The translations under genes and the position numbers were made by a program. The notes beneath the pieces were generated by a model. It did no database searches, had not been told where the DNA came from, and saw nothing but the letters and a program-made list of their open reading frames with translations. DNA of 64,000 nucleotides from Actinernus sp. WN-2022 (Eukaryota > Cnidaria > Anthozoa > Actiniaria > Actinernidae): positions 139,783,745 to 139,847,744 of the forward strand of contig JAOWCC010001589.1 of NCBI GenBank assembly GCA_030867875.1, read 5' to 3'. This document shows positions 10,801-24,300 of this stretch, piece by piece; position 1 is the stretch's first letter; each line of letters starts with the position of its first letter.

Positions 10801-13725
10801 AAGTAATATTCATAAACACTTCACCCCCTGAAGCACGAGTGGAACTTTTAAAGCCAATCACTGATATTAAAGATATGGAGGATGACTGTGAAGAAATCTA
10901 TACTAGTGGTTTATTGAAAAGATATTGTAAGCGTCCTCCAAAACTTGAGCACCTAACACTTGCTGACTGGGCCGCATGGTATGATTCATGTGGCAAACCA
11001 TATGTAAAACAGTCAAATCAATTAGACACTGATAATTATCTCCTGTTAGAAACATTGATAGGTACGGTGATGATAATAATGATGACACTGATGAACCCTG
11101 TAGCAAAGAGTCTTCTCGTAAAACCAAGAAGAGAACCAAGGCTAGGATAATAAGAAGTGTTTGGTTCAATAAAGAATCTGAACCAGAAAAACAGTACCGT
11201 GAACTTATTATGCTCTTTAGTTCCAGGAAAAATGAAGAAACTGACTTAATTGGCATTAGCCCTTCATATCAAGAACGTTATATGTTACTCTACCCTGCAA
11301 TAAAAGAACAAATGACAAAATATGCTGTTTGTAATGAGGACTTCAATGAAATAAAACAAGAAATGAATAATGTAGAGGATAGTTATGACACTATAGCATC
11401 TGGTACTCAAAGTGTAGAACATCAAGACCAGGATGAAGGTCATACAGAGTTACACCCTGATTTCAATGAGAACTACAATCTATCAGATGACCTTGGCATT
11501 CCTTCAGTTGATTAAAATGCTGAGCCATTGATATTAAATGAATTACAAGATAATGAATATAGACATATGGTACAAATGTTGAATAAAGAACAAAAATAAT
11601 TATTCTATCATGTACTGCATTTAATAAAGACATCAGAAGAACCATTTTATTTTTTCCTCAGTGGAGGAGCAGGTGTGGGTAAATCACACCTTACAAAAGC
11701 TCTTTATCAGGCAGCCCTGAAATATTATAACACCAGAGCTGGTATGAACTTCAGTGACATTAAAGTCTTAATGTTAGCACCTACTGGTAAGGCAGCATAC
11801 AACATAAAAGGTAATACAATACACAGTGCTCTTGCAATACCTGCATGTCAGTCTTTAAAAAACTACAAACGACTAGATTCAAGTAGACTCAACACCTTGA
11901 GATGCCAACTTGATGGAGTAAAACTCATATTTATAGATGAAATATCTATGGTTGGTAACATAATGTTTAATGTTCAAATAAACAATAGACTTAAGGATAT
12001 CAAAGGGAGTTAACTACCCATTGGTGGTGTTAGTATCATTGCTATTGGTGACCTATATCAGCTACAACCAGTCATGGATGGTTATTTATTTAAAGATTTG
12101 AACAACTCTGAATATAGTATCCTTGCTGCCAACATGTGGCAATAACATTTCAAAATATTTGAACTCCATGAAATAATTAGACAAAGAGAAAGCAAAGACT
12201 TTGCTGAGATGTTGAACAGGTTAAGAAAAGGGAAACATTCTCCAGAAGACATAATGAAATTCAAAGAAAGAATAATACAACCTAACAGTTGTCAATACCC
12301 CAAAGATGTTCCTCATTTGTTTATACAGAATGCTAAGGTCAATGAGTTTAATGATAGAGTTCAATGTACTATATCAGGCACTAAGTATAGTATCAAAGCA
12401 CATGACAGTGTTATAGGAGCGGAGTCCCAAGAACTGAGAGACAAAATCATGAAGCAAATTCCTCATGATCCTATGAAAACTAAACAGCTACATTCAATCC
12501 TAAATATTGCAGTAGGGGAGAGAACTGAAATATCTCTTAATACAAGAACAGATGATGGAATGACAAATGGTGCTGGAAATGTAATTAAATTGATACAATT
12601 ACACCAGACACACAGACTATCTGGTATTATATGGGTCCAATTTGACCACAGTGATGTTGGTGAAAAAACAAGACATGATAACAGACACTTGTATGTCCAA
12701 GGTATTCAACCTACATGGACACCAATCAAACCTGTCACCACACAGTTTGCTGTGGGCAGAAATAAGTCACTCACTCAGTACAAGTTGTAAGAAAGCAGTT
12801 TCCGTTAAGGCCTGCTGCAGCAAAAACTATTCATAGATCACAAGGTGATACAGAGACTAGAGTTGTTGTTAACTATGATACCAGAAGGGCAATCCCTCAT
12901 ATGCATTACGTAGGACTAAGTAGAGTTACAACTATAGAAGGTTTATATATAACTGATCTATGTGAGAACAAAATAGCTGTTAGTGATGACGTACTCCAAG
13001 AAATGAATCGTCTTAGAACTGAAGGAACGCTTTGCCTTAGTATTTCACCTATCTATAGAAATGAAGAAATAGCTTTTAAATTATGTTTTTTGAATGCACG
13101 ATCTTTGCATAAACACATCAATGACATACGTACCGACTTAAATTATTCAAGCACTGATGTCAGTATTTTCTCTGAGACTAGATTCAGTCATTCAGAAAGT
13201 GACAATATATATGCTATTGATGGATATGATTTATTTCGAAATGATGGTATATCAACTGCAAATGTAAGGCCTTTTGGAGGTACAGCTGTCTATAATCGCA
13301 TAGATTATTACCCTGGTTATCCATACTGCTATAATTTAAATGATATTGAGATCACCATAATGAGATTCATGATTCTTCCTTATGTTACAATGATAGGAGT
13401 ATATCGCTCACCCAGCATACCTGTCACAGTGTTATGTACTACATTGACACAAGTATTATGCCTTTTATCAACTCAATATAGTATTTTGTATTGGAGACTT
13501 CAATGTAAACTGGTTTAATGAAACAGAAAGGACACCTTTAAGTAATATTTTCACAATAGATAACATATGTAGTTATAGAGAACTAGTGTCATGCTATAGT
13601 ACTGACAACAAGACTTGCATAGATCACATTTATACAAATCTACCTCAATCACAAGTAAAGATGCATATTATCGAATCATATTTATCTGACCATAAAGCAG
13701 TTTGTGCAATTGTCAATTGTTTTTA
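10800..13725 (+). pseudogene. Helentron helicase-endonuclease (PIF1 helicase fused to EEP endonuclease), decayed
   Basis: The reading frame shifts and stops several times, but the domain order is clear. An N-terminal linker (10839-11515) leads to a PIF1-type helicase with Walker A GGAGVGKS at about 11665, Walker B IFIDE at about 11932, and GDLYQLQPV at about 12049. The helicase C-terminus has TIHRSQG near 12827 and HYVGLSRV at 12904. With no gap this continues into an endonuclease/exonuclease/phosphatase domain: LNARSLHKH near 13090, IFSETRF near 13166, GDFN near 13497 and SDHKAV near 13689. In-frame stops occur near 11513, 11597, 12011 and 12143, with frameshifts near 11060, 12780 and 13480. 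Known: Helentrons (Helitron2) carry Rep-helicase-endonuclease fusions. The Rep part is missing here. Confidence 0.8.
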
Positions 13726-15079
13726 GAGAAACAGTGTCATGTTATCTCATAAGCTTTAGTTGTTCTAAAATACTTTTAATCAAAATTAATAAATGTACAT
13801 TTTGGTCACACTGTTGATTTCACAAGTGTATCTCTGTCCAAACATACACTATACTGCAAGAATGGTATCAACTTCAACGTAAGTATATTTTTTACATTTA
13901 AATGTACCTGTGTTCCTGTTTGTCCTTTTTGATCCTGCAAGCAGATATATTTTAAATCAAAACATCTCTGCTCACAGGATAGTCCTGTTTGTAATACAAA
14001 CATAATTGATTTATGTATATACATACAGTATTGTTGGTAACATTTCATTTTTTCATTCCCAAACAGAACTTCGAAAACAAAGAAAACTTCAGATGATAAT
14101 TGTAAGTTCAACTGCATAATAACTCCTTTTCAATACCACCATTAAAGAATACTAATGTATATTTTCCAGTGTTGATATTTTCCATATAGTAGGATCTATG
14201 AATCTTTATGATTGTATTGATTAATAATTATTATTTTATTTCAGCTAAAACAATCAATGGTTATGTACATTTAATAAGCCCAGTGCAAACAGCAACAAAT
14301 GGCACAACCAAATTATTCGACTTGAAACTTCAAACAACCAAGACTGATGCCGTTAGAATATGCTACTCACCAGAGAAACGACAACAATTACAGCAATTAC
14401 AGCAATCTCAACAAAGCAAAACACCAGTCAAGATATCTGGCCTTTACAACAGCCCATCAAAGCGATCCAGTTCACAAGTTGACGAATATACAATCTACAA
14501 GAAGTCAAAGATAAGTTCTGTTGATCTAGAATTCCAATGTAATGATGCTCTCGATAACAGGCTCCATACAGTTAGACAAGTATTGGACACAAACGTTTAC
14601 GAAACTGTTGACCTCAAGGTCAAAGTAATGATGAAATCTGAGAATAAACAGCCTATACTCCATGGTGAAAAGACCAGGTACAAGACCGACTCAATAGTAG
14701 CAGACGAAACCGACGCAATAAAACTAGTTTTGTGGGAACAAACCATTGACAAAATCCATGTTGGTGAATGCTATCACTTTGAAAATTGCAAAGTGAGGGT
14801 CTTTGACGATGTGAAGCTTGTGAACACTAATGAGTTTACCAACATAGCAAAAATTGATGAAATCCCAAACATCAACCTAGCAACACCTGAATTAAAAGAC
14901 AACATCATTCTTGGTCACTGTGTTGGAGTTGACATCAAACGAACAACCTCTTGCATTTGTTGCAATAAAACCATTAAAGATCCAGACGATGATGAAGACA
15001 CAGTTACAATGTACATGTCCTAACTGCCACATGTCACTCATGAAAGATGTTATTAAGAGAAATGTTGTTGGTCAACTAC

Positions 15080-18000
15080 AACAACAACAACAACAACAAC
15101 AATTTATTCACACTCTTTTAACAAATAGGAATTTACAGTGAAAAACAGTTTGCTAAAATTAGAGTGCTGGGATGCCAGAAGTAGCTTAAGTTAAACTAAT
15201 CGAGTCTGGCACCCCAAAAATGTAGTAAGTTATATATGAGATTATTGGTCAGACAAGAAAACACGAACACACACACATTATACAAGTATAAGTCAGTCAC
15301 TATTTACATTTAAATCAGACAGATACACGTACAAGCTGAAAGGAAGATCTATATTGTATATTTTAATATGATAAGGAGAGCACTAATATTGATTCAAAAT
15401 CTGTTTAGTAAGACTTGATTTAAATAACTTTCTAGAATGTAGTGTCTTAATGTCTTCACAAATTGAATTCCAGGTTGTGACACCATTGTATCGTAAGCTG
15501 AATTTACCGTAATTTGTACGAACTTTTGGAGTATAATAAGTACATTTAGAGGCTAGTCTAGTATTATAAGTATGTACTTTTTTGATTGGAATGAAAAAAT
15601 CTTTGAACATAGATGGAAGATTATTGTTGTAAAAGTCAAACATGAAAAGAGCAGTATGCAAATAAACCAAATCTTGCAATTTTAAAATATTCAACTTTGT
15701 AAAGAGGGGGCTTGTATGTGCATCAAATTGAGAAAAGGTAATAATACGTAATGATTTCTTTTGAATAATGATTAATTTATTAAGTGTAGTAGCGTATGTA
15801 TTTCCCCATGCAAGTAAGCCATAGGTAAAGAAAGGATATATTAATGAATAATATAAGTTAACTAAAGTACTTAAATTTACATAATGACGTATTTTCGTTA
15901 ATATGCCAATCCCTCTTGATATTTTCTTTAATATTTCTTGAGTCTGGATTTTCCAAGACAAATTTGAATCAATCAAAATTCCAAGATATTTTACACTATC
16001 TTTTTGTGATAAGCGTTTGTTGTTTATAAATAGATCAATACCAAGGACTTTCTTCTGTGGGGGATGAAAGATTACAAAATGTGATTTTTCTATATTTAAA
16101 GATAACTTATTTGTATTTAGCCATGTATTAATATTAGTGAGTGTATTGTTGATGGTTGTCTTCAAAGAAGTGAGGCTTTTATTAGAAAATATCAAATTTG
16201 AGTCATCAGCAAACAAGTGAAAATCACAGTCATGAGAAGAATTAACAAAATCATTGATGTAAATTATAAATAATAATGGACCTTAAACAGAACCTTAAGG
16301 AACTCCATAGTTTATTGGTTTATGACCAGAGACAATACTACCAATAGAGACGAATTGTTGCCTATTTGATAAGTAGGATGTAAACCATGACTTTGGTAAA
16401 CCCCTAATTCCATAATAATCCAATTTGTTTAGGAGGATGTCATGGTTCACCGTATCGAAGGCTTTAGTAAAATCGAGGAATATTCCACAAGAAAAATCAT
16501 TATTTTCAATTGCTTTATTTATTTTATCAATAATCAAGAGGATAGCATGGATTGTGGAATGCTTTGAACGAAAGCCAAACTGAGTGTCACAGATTAGATG
16601 ATACTTTTCAAGAAAAGTGATTAGACGCTTATACACAAGTTTTTCCATTAAGATATTAAAAACAGATAATAATGAAATTGGCAGATAATTATTCATTAGA
16701 GTCCTAGATTCTTTTTTATAAACTGGGATTACTCTTGCCACTTTAAATTTAGCAGGAACTACACCTAAAGTAAAGGATGCATTATAAATTATTTCCAGTG
16801 GTACTGAAATTTGTGATTTCAACATTTTAATTATTGATACAGGTATACTAAAAGGACCAGTAGCTTTAGATTTGGAAAGTTTATCAATTTCAAGTTGAAT
16901 TTCTTCAGATGTACAAGGAAATAAAAAAAAACTATTAGATATAGATTGCTCAAGATAATAATAGGGCGATTTATTTGTAGATGAGATACTGTTTGCAATA
17001 TTTTGGCCAATATTAGCAAAATAATCATTAAAATGATTAGCTATAGCCAAAGGGTCAGTTATGACTTTCTCATTCTGTAGTATCAATTTGGAAGGTAAGT
17101 GAAACACTTTAGATTTAATAGAAATAATTTGTTTTATGCCTTTCTATATATATTTAATGTTATTAGTATATTTATTAAAGTATTCATTATAATATTTTTT
17201 CTTGCTAAGAGCAATGAGTGATTTTAGGCGATTTCTATACATCTTGAATTTTAGGAAATGATAATTATGTTTTGTGGATATATATTTCTTGTAATAGTTA
17301 TTTTTTACCTTAATAGATGTTATTAAGGCAGGAGTTATCCAAGGTTTACATGATAGTTTAGCAGCTTTCTTAGATATTTGCTTTAGTGGAATATGTTTGT
17401 CTACAATATTAGAGATTCTTGTGTAGAAAGCATCAAAAGTATTATCGACAGTACCATTCGATGGAAGTTCTTCAACCCAATTTATCTTCTGAAACTCTTC
17501 AATCAGGTTTGATTCATTGAAATTAGAATAGTCTCTTATAAAAGTTTTACCCACTGATGGTATAGCACAGGCTTTATCAATTATTACAAAATTCGGAAGA
17601 TGATCAGAGAGATCACATATTAAGTTTCCACTAATAGTATAATGTTCAAGAGAATTGAAACATATATTGTCTATTAGAGTGGCTGAATGATGAGTTATTC
17701 TTGTTGGGTGGGTTTTAAGAGGTTGAAATGAATAAGAATTTAATGTACTAATGTATTCTTCAGTGAGTTGATGTGATTCATAATTTATAAGATTAATATT
17801 AAAGTCACCCATAATAAAGCAAAGTTGGTTTTCATTACTTATTAAATCTAACATTTTATAAAGATCTTGTAGAAACACATCTAATTTACTATTTGGATGT
17901 CTATAAAAAAAAACAGAACAAAGGATATTTTTGCCTGTGTTAGTATCTACTTCAATCCAGAGAGATTCAAAATTTTCTGTGCAAATATTCAGTTCATTTC

Positions 18001-18672
18001 TTTCTACAAATTTCAAATAATTTGATATATACATGCCAACCCCTCCAGCAGCAAAATTGCTTGGCTGGGAAATAAAACAATAGCCAGGTATAGTGATGTT
18101 GGTCAGCACTTCTCTACCTTTCTGAAATCTTATTTCAGATAGACCAATAATAGAAAAATTGAAATTTAAACTGCTAAGCATATGAGTTAAATTATCAAAA
18201 TTAGCTTGTAGACTACGAATATTGCAATGAATCAGAGAAAAGGGACATTTAGTACTTAGAATTTCCAAGTTATTGTGAAAATCATGTGGAGAATAGTAGT
18301 CAAAATGAGAACTTTGAGAAATGTGTGAGTCAACATCAGCACTGTTTAAATATGGAACATTAGAGATTGAAGATATTGTATCGAGGTTTGATAAACAACT
18401 TATAGTTGCCTGAGAAATCCTCTTGGAACAGAAGCAGTTTGTATTTGAATTAAAGTTTAAGTCAATTAGTTCAGAATATGAAAGGGAATTAAATGGGAAT
18501 ATTAAATCTCTACAAGACAGGCAAAACCAGAGATCTCCTGTCCTAGAATAATAATTATATAACTTAGATGTTAAACCACTACATTTGAGATGATACCATA
18601 ATACACATGAGTCGCATTGTATTGCTCTGGAATTGTCTCTCACAAGCTTATTGCAACAAGGGCAGATTGATT
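15080..18672 (-). mobile_element. CR1/L2-like LINE inserted in the RPA-like gene
   Basis: The insertion is bounded by AACTAC at 15074-15079 and 18673-18678, a 6-bp target duplication. The 3' end carries a TTG microsatellite (CAA on the plus strand at 15080-15101), a typical tail of CR1/L2-type elements. The 5' end starts inside a zinc-finger coding region with no ATG before it, so the copy is 5' truncated. Removing it restores a continuous reading frame in the host RPA-like gene. Confidence 0.8.
15383..18671 (-). pseudogene. LINE polyprotein: PHD-type finger, EEP endonuclease, reverse transcriptase
   Basis: One frame of about 1,096 codons with three stops: TAG at 17144-17146 and TAA at 16295-16297 and 16283-16285. 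In order: a PHD-like finger at the start (CPCC, then CDSC, then WYHLKC); an endonuclease with HCNIRSL near 18220, LSEIRF near 18145, FIMGDFN near 17815 and SDHLPN near 17605; and a reverse transcriptase with PVYKKES near 16720, [13 protein letters not shown] near 16470 and the catalytic FADD at 16202-16213. The C-terminal region has YLGILID and a YNTR motif. The two close stops fall in the conserved motif that normally reads PQGSVLGP. A single-ORF architecture with a PHD finger fits CR1/L2-like elements of the Jockey superfamily. Confidence 0.85.
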
Positions 18673-18893
18673 AACTACTTATGAAGACTGACGAAAAGAT
18701 TATCAGTTATACTGCCTTTATTGACGCCTTCCAAAGCTTCCTGTTCAACATCAAATGCCAAACAAGCTTGTCTACAATTACTTCAACTGATTTGTCAAAA
18801 CTGTTCTTCACTGCTGGACTACAAAAAATGATTGCAGATCAAATCACAATAGTCATTTCTCACTTTTTGCCATCCACCTTTGAAGAAAAATGA

Positions 18894-21094
18894 CTTGACT
18901 GAACACATATGATTGAACATTATATCTTTCATGTTAGATGTTCCTGTTGTTATTGACGTTATACAGCATACATTCAAGTTAATATCAAATATTGAAGTGT
19001 TTGATCAATATTTCAAAGACATTTAGTCTTTAATTATTGCCATATGTTTACCTAACAAACATGGCTTTATATTAAAATGTTTCAGTTTTTTCAAATATAC
19101 AATATATTCAAATGTTGCCAATCAAAAGTTCAAAGACACTCATTTAATTTTTGTCATACGTTTACCTAACAAACATGGCTTTATATTGAAACTTTCCAGT
19201 TTTTTTGATCTTGTATACAAGTAATTTCAAATATACCTAATTGCACAAACATTGATCCCTTTAAAATCATTGAAGCTGAGACTAAAACGACCATCGGAAT
19301 ATCTGTTGATTAGATGATTTTGCTATGAACCCATGCACATAATGTCCAAACAGCAACTGAGATACATTTTCATATTCTAGTCGAGATTGTGTACCCTATC
19401 CATATCAGATAAAACAAAAAAGCATATGAAAATAAATTGAATGCTAATGTACCCATGAGCCATTTCGGTCTCAGCTTCTAGGTTCATTGATTTTGAAACA
19501 GTCAGTGTTAGTCAGTCAAGGTTAAGTATCAATCTTTTATTATTGAACATTTATTTCGTAGGAATCGGAAAAGAGAATTCACAAGGAGTAATTATATAAA
19601 CTCTTCCGAGATTGCTTATGAAACATACCACAGGTAACCCAACAGACTAATAAGCGGGAAATATATGTCGAGTCTGGGCTGCCTGTGATTTGAATTCACA
19701 AACCTCGCCGTGAAAGCACTTTGCAAAGCTACCACGGCTTGAGAGTGACGTCATTTTCATTGTCCGTACTTAAATTGCACATAGGGGAGAGCCAATCAGA
19801 AAGCGAGAAAATTGGATGATGTTGTAAAAAATAAAATATTACTTCTTTTTAGTTGTGAGTTGAGTGTTGAGTACAGAGAATATATGAATGTAGTAAGGAG
19901 CGTGTGTGGAATGAGTCTCGCATACATTTATAGCTAGAGGCCTGTGATCAACCTCCTTCATCAGATGATAATTAATTTTCAACGGTTTTTCAAAGAGTAA
20001 CTTTTTCTCGCAATTAATTTTGCGGATTAGTTTATAATTTCTTCGAGATTTGTTTATTTAAGTCAAACAAAGCAACTATATGACTGTAAATACGCAAGTA
20101 AAACCTACAAGCTTGAAACATCGAAACTCAAAATGCATGAATTTTTAAAAATAATTTCGTTGTTTATCCCACAAAAACGAAACAAGCATAATATTATGAA
20201 GTATTCTTCGCCTCGGACTGGAACTAAATGAGCGGATCGGACTTTAAAATTCCGTCCAGAACTCATTGTCGGCCTTTTAACATTACATCTAAGTGTAAAT
20301 AAAAAATATTAATGGTCTTACCTGTAGGTTTTAGTCCTAGTCGGATCCGTATGAGAGCAAAGAACACTCTAACGCAAGCAATTGTTTGTAATTGTGTTGC
20401 GGGAGGACATACGTTGCGAAAAATTCTGCACTGAAATTATCGGCCATTTTAAACCTTCAAATCCCGCCACTTTGACCATATTCCTGATTGGACAGTTTTG
20501 AGCATGCGCACGCCCAATATTTTCTGGACTCTCTTTCCCGCGACCTTCCAGTGTACGGAGCGGTGGAAAGAGATATATGAAGTTTAGAATTCGCTGAGTC
20601 AGTGACTATACTGAAGGCGACTTTAAAAAATCAGGATCGGATCGGACCGCCGACCGATCGATTATTACTAACATTACTTTTTTTTTTTTTTGAGTTAAGA
20701 ATATAAATAGAATAGACGCCTTTGTTTCCAAACGCGTATCTGTTTTTCTGGTCAAGATTGGATCTACAGCCACCGAAGGTCTCCAAATATGCAAACTATA
20801 TCTGGTATTGTATTTGTTTTCAACGAGTTATTCATGTTTGAAGTTGTAATTCTCGTTTAAAAACATTTCATTGAAGACATGAAGAGTCTGATCGATGTAC
20901 AATGTATGTTTCTTTGTTGATGTGAATAAATGTTGTTTAGAAGAAAGAGTGGGCACTTTTGGCAATGAGTTAGATTATTTAGATGCTTTCGCGTATGCAT
21001 TGCCAATTTCTGTGTTTGAATCTATGAATTGGCAGCTACCTTCTAGAAGCCAAATTGTCATCTAACCTCATCCCGACGTTTGTTTCTCATTGAT
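18894..21094. other. No gene recognised; degenerate direct repeats
   Basis: Two near copies of GTTTACCTAACAAACATGGC (about 19047 and 19161) begin a roughly 114-bp direct repeat. This may be the 3' flank of the Helentron, but I saw no diagnostic CTRR end. Around 19660-20600 there is only unique-looking sequence and small frames. Confidence 0.4.
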
Positions 21095-21379
21095 CTAACA
21101 GGCTTCATTCTCGTTCTTCTGTTGCGTCACATCGTAAGTCTTTACCAGGCCTTCTCTCATCTCAAGAAAAGGTTTTGCCGTTTCAGTATTGAACTTTAGC
21201 GTCGGTTTCCTCCAACAGGGTATCCCATAATCATCTTTTGCTGCCTCTGTCTCCTCGATGCTCTGGTGCATTTTAGCGTACAAGGTCTCTGGAATCCAGT
21301 AGGTCACTATACCGGCAATCATTGCGACCACACCAAATATGGTAACCGGAAGGGCCATGCTGAGGCCTGGTAACTGACC
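21095..21379 (-). CDS. SLC22-like gene, last exon (helix 12 and tail)
   Basis: Acceptor CGTAG then GGTCAG. Encodes [12 protein letters not shown], helix 12 ([21 protein letters not shown]), then a hydrophilic cytoplasmic tail with an acidic EETEAAKDD stretch. It ends in a TGA stop whose reverse complement is at 21095-21097. Confidence 0.9.
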   Translation of the reverse strand, partial: GQLPGLSMALPVTIFGVVAMIAGIVTYWIPETLYAKMHQSIEETEAAKDDYGIPCWRKPTLKFNTETAKPFLEMREGLVKTYDVTQQKNENEAC

Positions 21380-24300
21380 CTACGAAATAAGATAAGAGGT
21401 TATCAGTGGTCAATGTTCTACTCTCCGTTAATCACCATAGAAACTCATTTTGTAAGGGAGAGGAGTATTGACATGAATGATACTTCAGCTGATTTAGAAA
21501 TCTGAAACCAAAACAAGATTAATATCCCTGTAATTCTGAGAATTGGAGTACTTATCTAGGCACGTGTTACATAATAATAATGATAATTAAAATTGATATT
21601 GCGCAAATTCAACATAGATTTTCAAATGCATTAGTATTACTTGATATAGGATCAATTCCTCTATAAGATAACAAATGAAAATCAACATGTCGCGAATATT
21701 ATTACTCGAGTATTAAAATGGTCCCAGTCTTTTTTTGCTAATCGTCTCTACGAGCGTAGAATAAATACACATTCCTCCCTCTTATCCGTGTTTGACAGAA
21801 ACATCTTGGAGCGATAAATGATTAGGCATGAACACAACCGCTTCATATCTATTTCACACTGTTTATATAATAATAATAATAATAATAATATAAGAGAGAG
21901 TATTAAACAAGAAGCTGTACACAACATGTAGTCGGGCCGTATGACATTTCAATAGCAAATTTAGATGCATTAGCGTGTAACAGAAGTTGTGTTAAAGCCG
22001 ATGGTGTCTGTCACAATGATTGCGTGAAATGATGTGGGCGGGATGGGAATGAGGTTGGTTTTGTTTTATGAATGCCCGATTAGACTTAAGGCTGGATTAA
22101 ATTATTTTAACCGAGGACTTTGGTTCTCTTGGTAAATTGTGTATTTATTTATAATAGGATTACAGGTACAAAGTTACTCCTCATTCCTCGTCAAATACTT
22201 ACGTTTAAAATCACAAATCAGTGCTAGTCCACGGGTTAGCAAATCAAACTAAATAATACCCTTAATCCTGGATTAGCTTAATCGTGCTACGAGGAACTGG
22301 GCCCTGAGCAATAATTCGTGATCCGATCCGATCCATCCGTGTTCTGATCCGATCCATCCGTGTTCTGATCCGATCCATCCGTGTTCTGATCCGATCCATC
22401 CGTGTTCTGATCCGATCCTGATTGATTTTATACTGAAGGCGCCTTCATGAAGACACTGTTGCCTCAGCGAATTCGAACCTTCGTTACACTCAAAATATAT
22501 ATTAAATCTTAGGGTGCGTTCGATTGACCGTTTCCGGAATAAGAATAGATGGAATAGACTGTGAAAATCACTGGTTCGGGCATATTTTGCATTGTAAACT
22601 ACAACTGCTTGCTGATATATGATATTCAGGATACAATTAGTATTTCAGTGGTTAAAAAATATCAGCGATTTATAGTGATCATTCTGTTTATTCTTATTCC
22701 AGAATACGGTCAATCGAACGCACTCTTAATTTTAACTCGTGAAATCCACCAAACTCTTACTGTTATTCATGCCATTCATTCATTTTTTTTGAATGAGAAA
22801 TTACTTCAAAGTTGCATTTATTTGGTACAATCAGATCAAGGACATGTAACACGCATGAGGCAATGTATAAGCGGCTTTTATACAAGAATTTTACGTTAAA
22901 AACTATATCCTCCCACAAAATCCTACATATATTATCTCCTACATACCTCAGCAAAATGTTTATTGGTTTTACTCTTTACGGGAAATTACATATTTTTTTC
23001 TCATTGTGCTCACGGAAACTTGACTGCCTTGAGACTCAATAGAGTCGGAAAGCTTCGGCTAGCTGTCCCCGCATATCACATGGATCAAATTCTAGGGGTA
23101 TTATAATCACTTGCTATCAGAGGCCATAAGAGAATGAAGGGTACAGAATGAATAAAAACGCATGAACATTGACGATTTATCCGGCAACAATCATGCTCCG
23201 TTATGGTCTACGACAATGGCTTCTCATCATGTCTCATTTGGACTTAGGACAAATTAATTGGGCGGTCAACACTTGGCGGCGAAAGCGAAGGCGTGATGCC
23301 CAGTTGACATACTGATGGTAATGGCAAGATAATCGCCCTACTGGAGCTGATAGGTTGGCGGCGAATTATCGCGACAAGCTAAGAAAAATAAACACGGCGG
23401 AAATATGGCTGGCCCGAGTAATGTCAGAATGATTTTGAAAGTTCATAGGTATACGTTCAGTAGAGAGCTTTATATAATTGTTGTGCATTAGTCAAAGTGG
23501 AATAGGATACCGGGATGTTAGAAAGTCTCTTTTTACCATAAACATCACCCAAATCGAATTATTCAAACAGAGGAAGGGTTGTTGATCATATATTAAGAGG
23601 CCATGCGCCAGCTAAGGGATTTAGATATATATACTCCGTTGAATAAGGAACCTACTAAGGATATGATAAAGAAGATCAATAAGTGAATATAAGTGAATCG
23701 TGCAGGAAAGGCCGAAAAATTGATGCCAAGATCAAAGAGTATATTATGGCTTCGGAGGAAGCTAAAGCGGGCAGGTTCTATCTTTTACCTAAGCTTCATA
23801 AGGAGGGCTGCCCTGGAAGGCCTGTGGTTTCAGGGTGTGGTACCCCCACTGAAAAATTAAAATCTCCGAATTTGTGGACCATCAGTTAAGACCATTAGTA
23901 CCGCGGATTCCGTCATATATTAAGGACACTAACGATTTCTTGCGTAAACTACAAACCATAGGGAAACTACCGGAGGGAACTACAGTTGATGTGGTGGAGC
24001 TTTAACTTCACATTCCGCATGACGAGGGGCTGGAGTCTGTGAGAGAAGCCCTGGCAGCTTCCAGTACCCCATCAAATGGGGTGGAGATAGGGACCTTTAA
24101 TCAAGATATATTGGATTTTGCTGAATTAGTTCTCAAAACCACAAATTTAGAATTTAAAGTGCATATAAGCACTAGCTAGTTATATTTGATATCGATTGTA
24201 CATGAAGTGGATAGTCCAACGGTAGAATATATATTTTTGATTTGGATGTTGCGTCTATGAGATAAAGGTTTATATTTCCAATATGCTAATGATGTGATCT

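Larger units (their letters stand above)
13862..18893 (+). pseudogene. RPA-like OB-fold protein gene, three exons, split by a LINE
   Basis: Three exons can be read. Exon 1 is 13862-13878 (ATG to GTAAGT), exon 2 is 14067-14101 (after CCCAAACAG, before GTAAGT), and exon 3 starts at 14245 after TTTCAG. The phases agree at both junctions. Early residues are rich in Lys and Ser/Thr. A block around 14520-14880 with LHTVRQVLDTN, then DAIKLVLWE, fits an RPA-type OB fold that binds single-stranded DNA. A zinc-ribbon-like pair, CICC (about 14953) and CPNC (about 15018), lies in two frames, so a one-base shift separates them. A LINE (15080-18672) interrupts the frame. Past it, 18679-18893 continues in frame to a stop. 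RPA genes travel with Helentrons in invertebrates, which fits the neighbour upstream. Confidence 0.75.

Noticed and set aside
22320..22420. 21-bp repeats as a regulatory array
   Set aside because: Simple tandem duplication in an intron with no associated gene feature.
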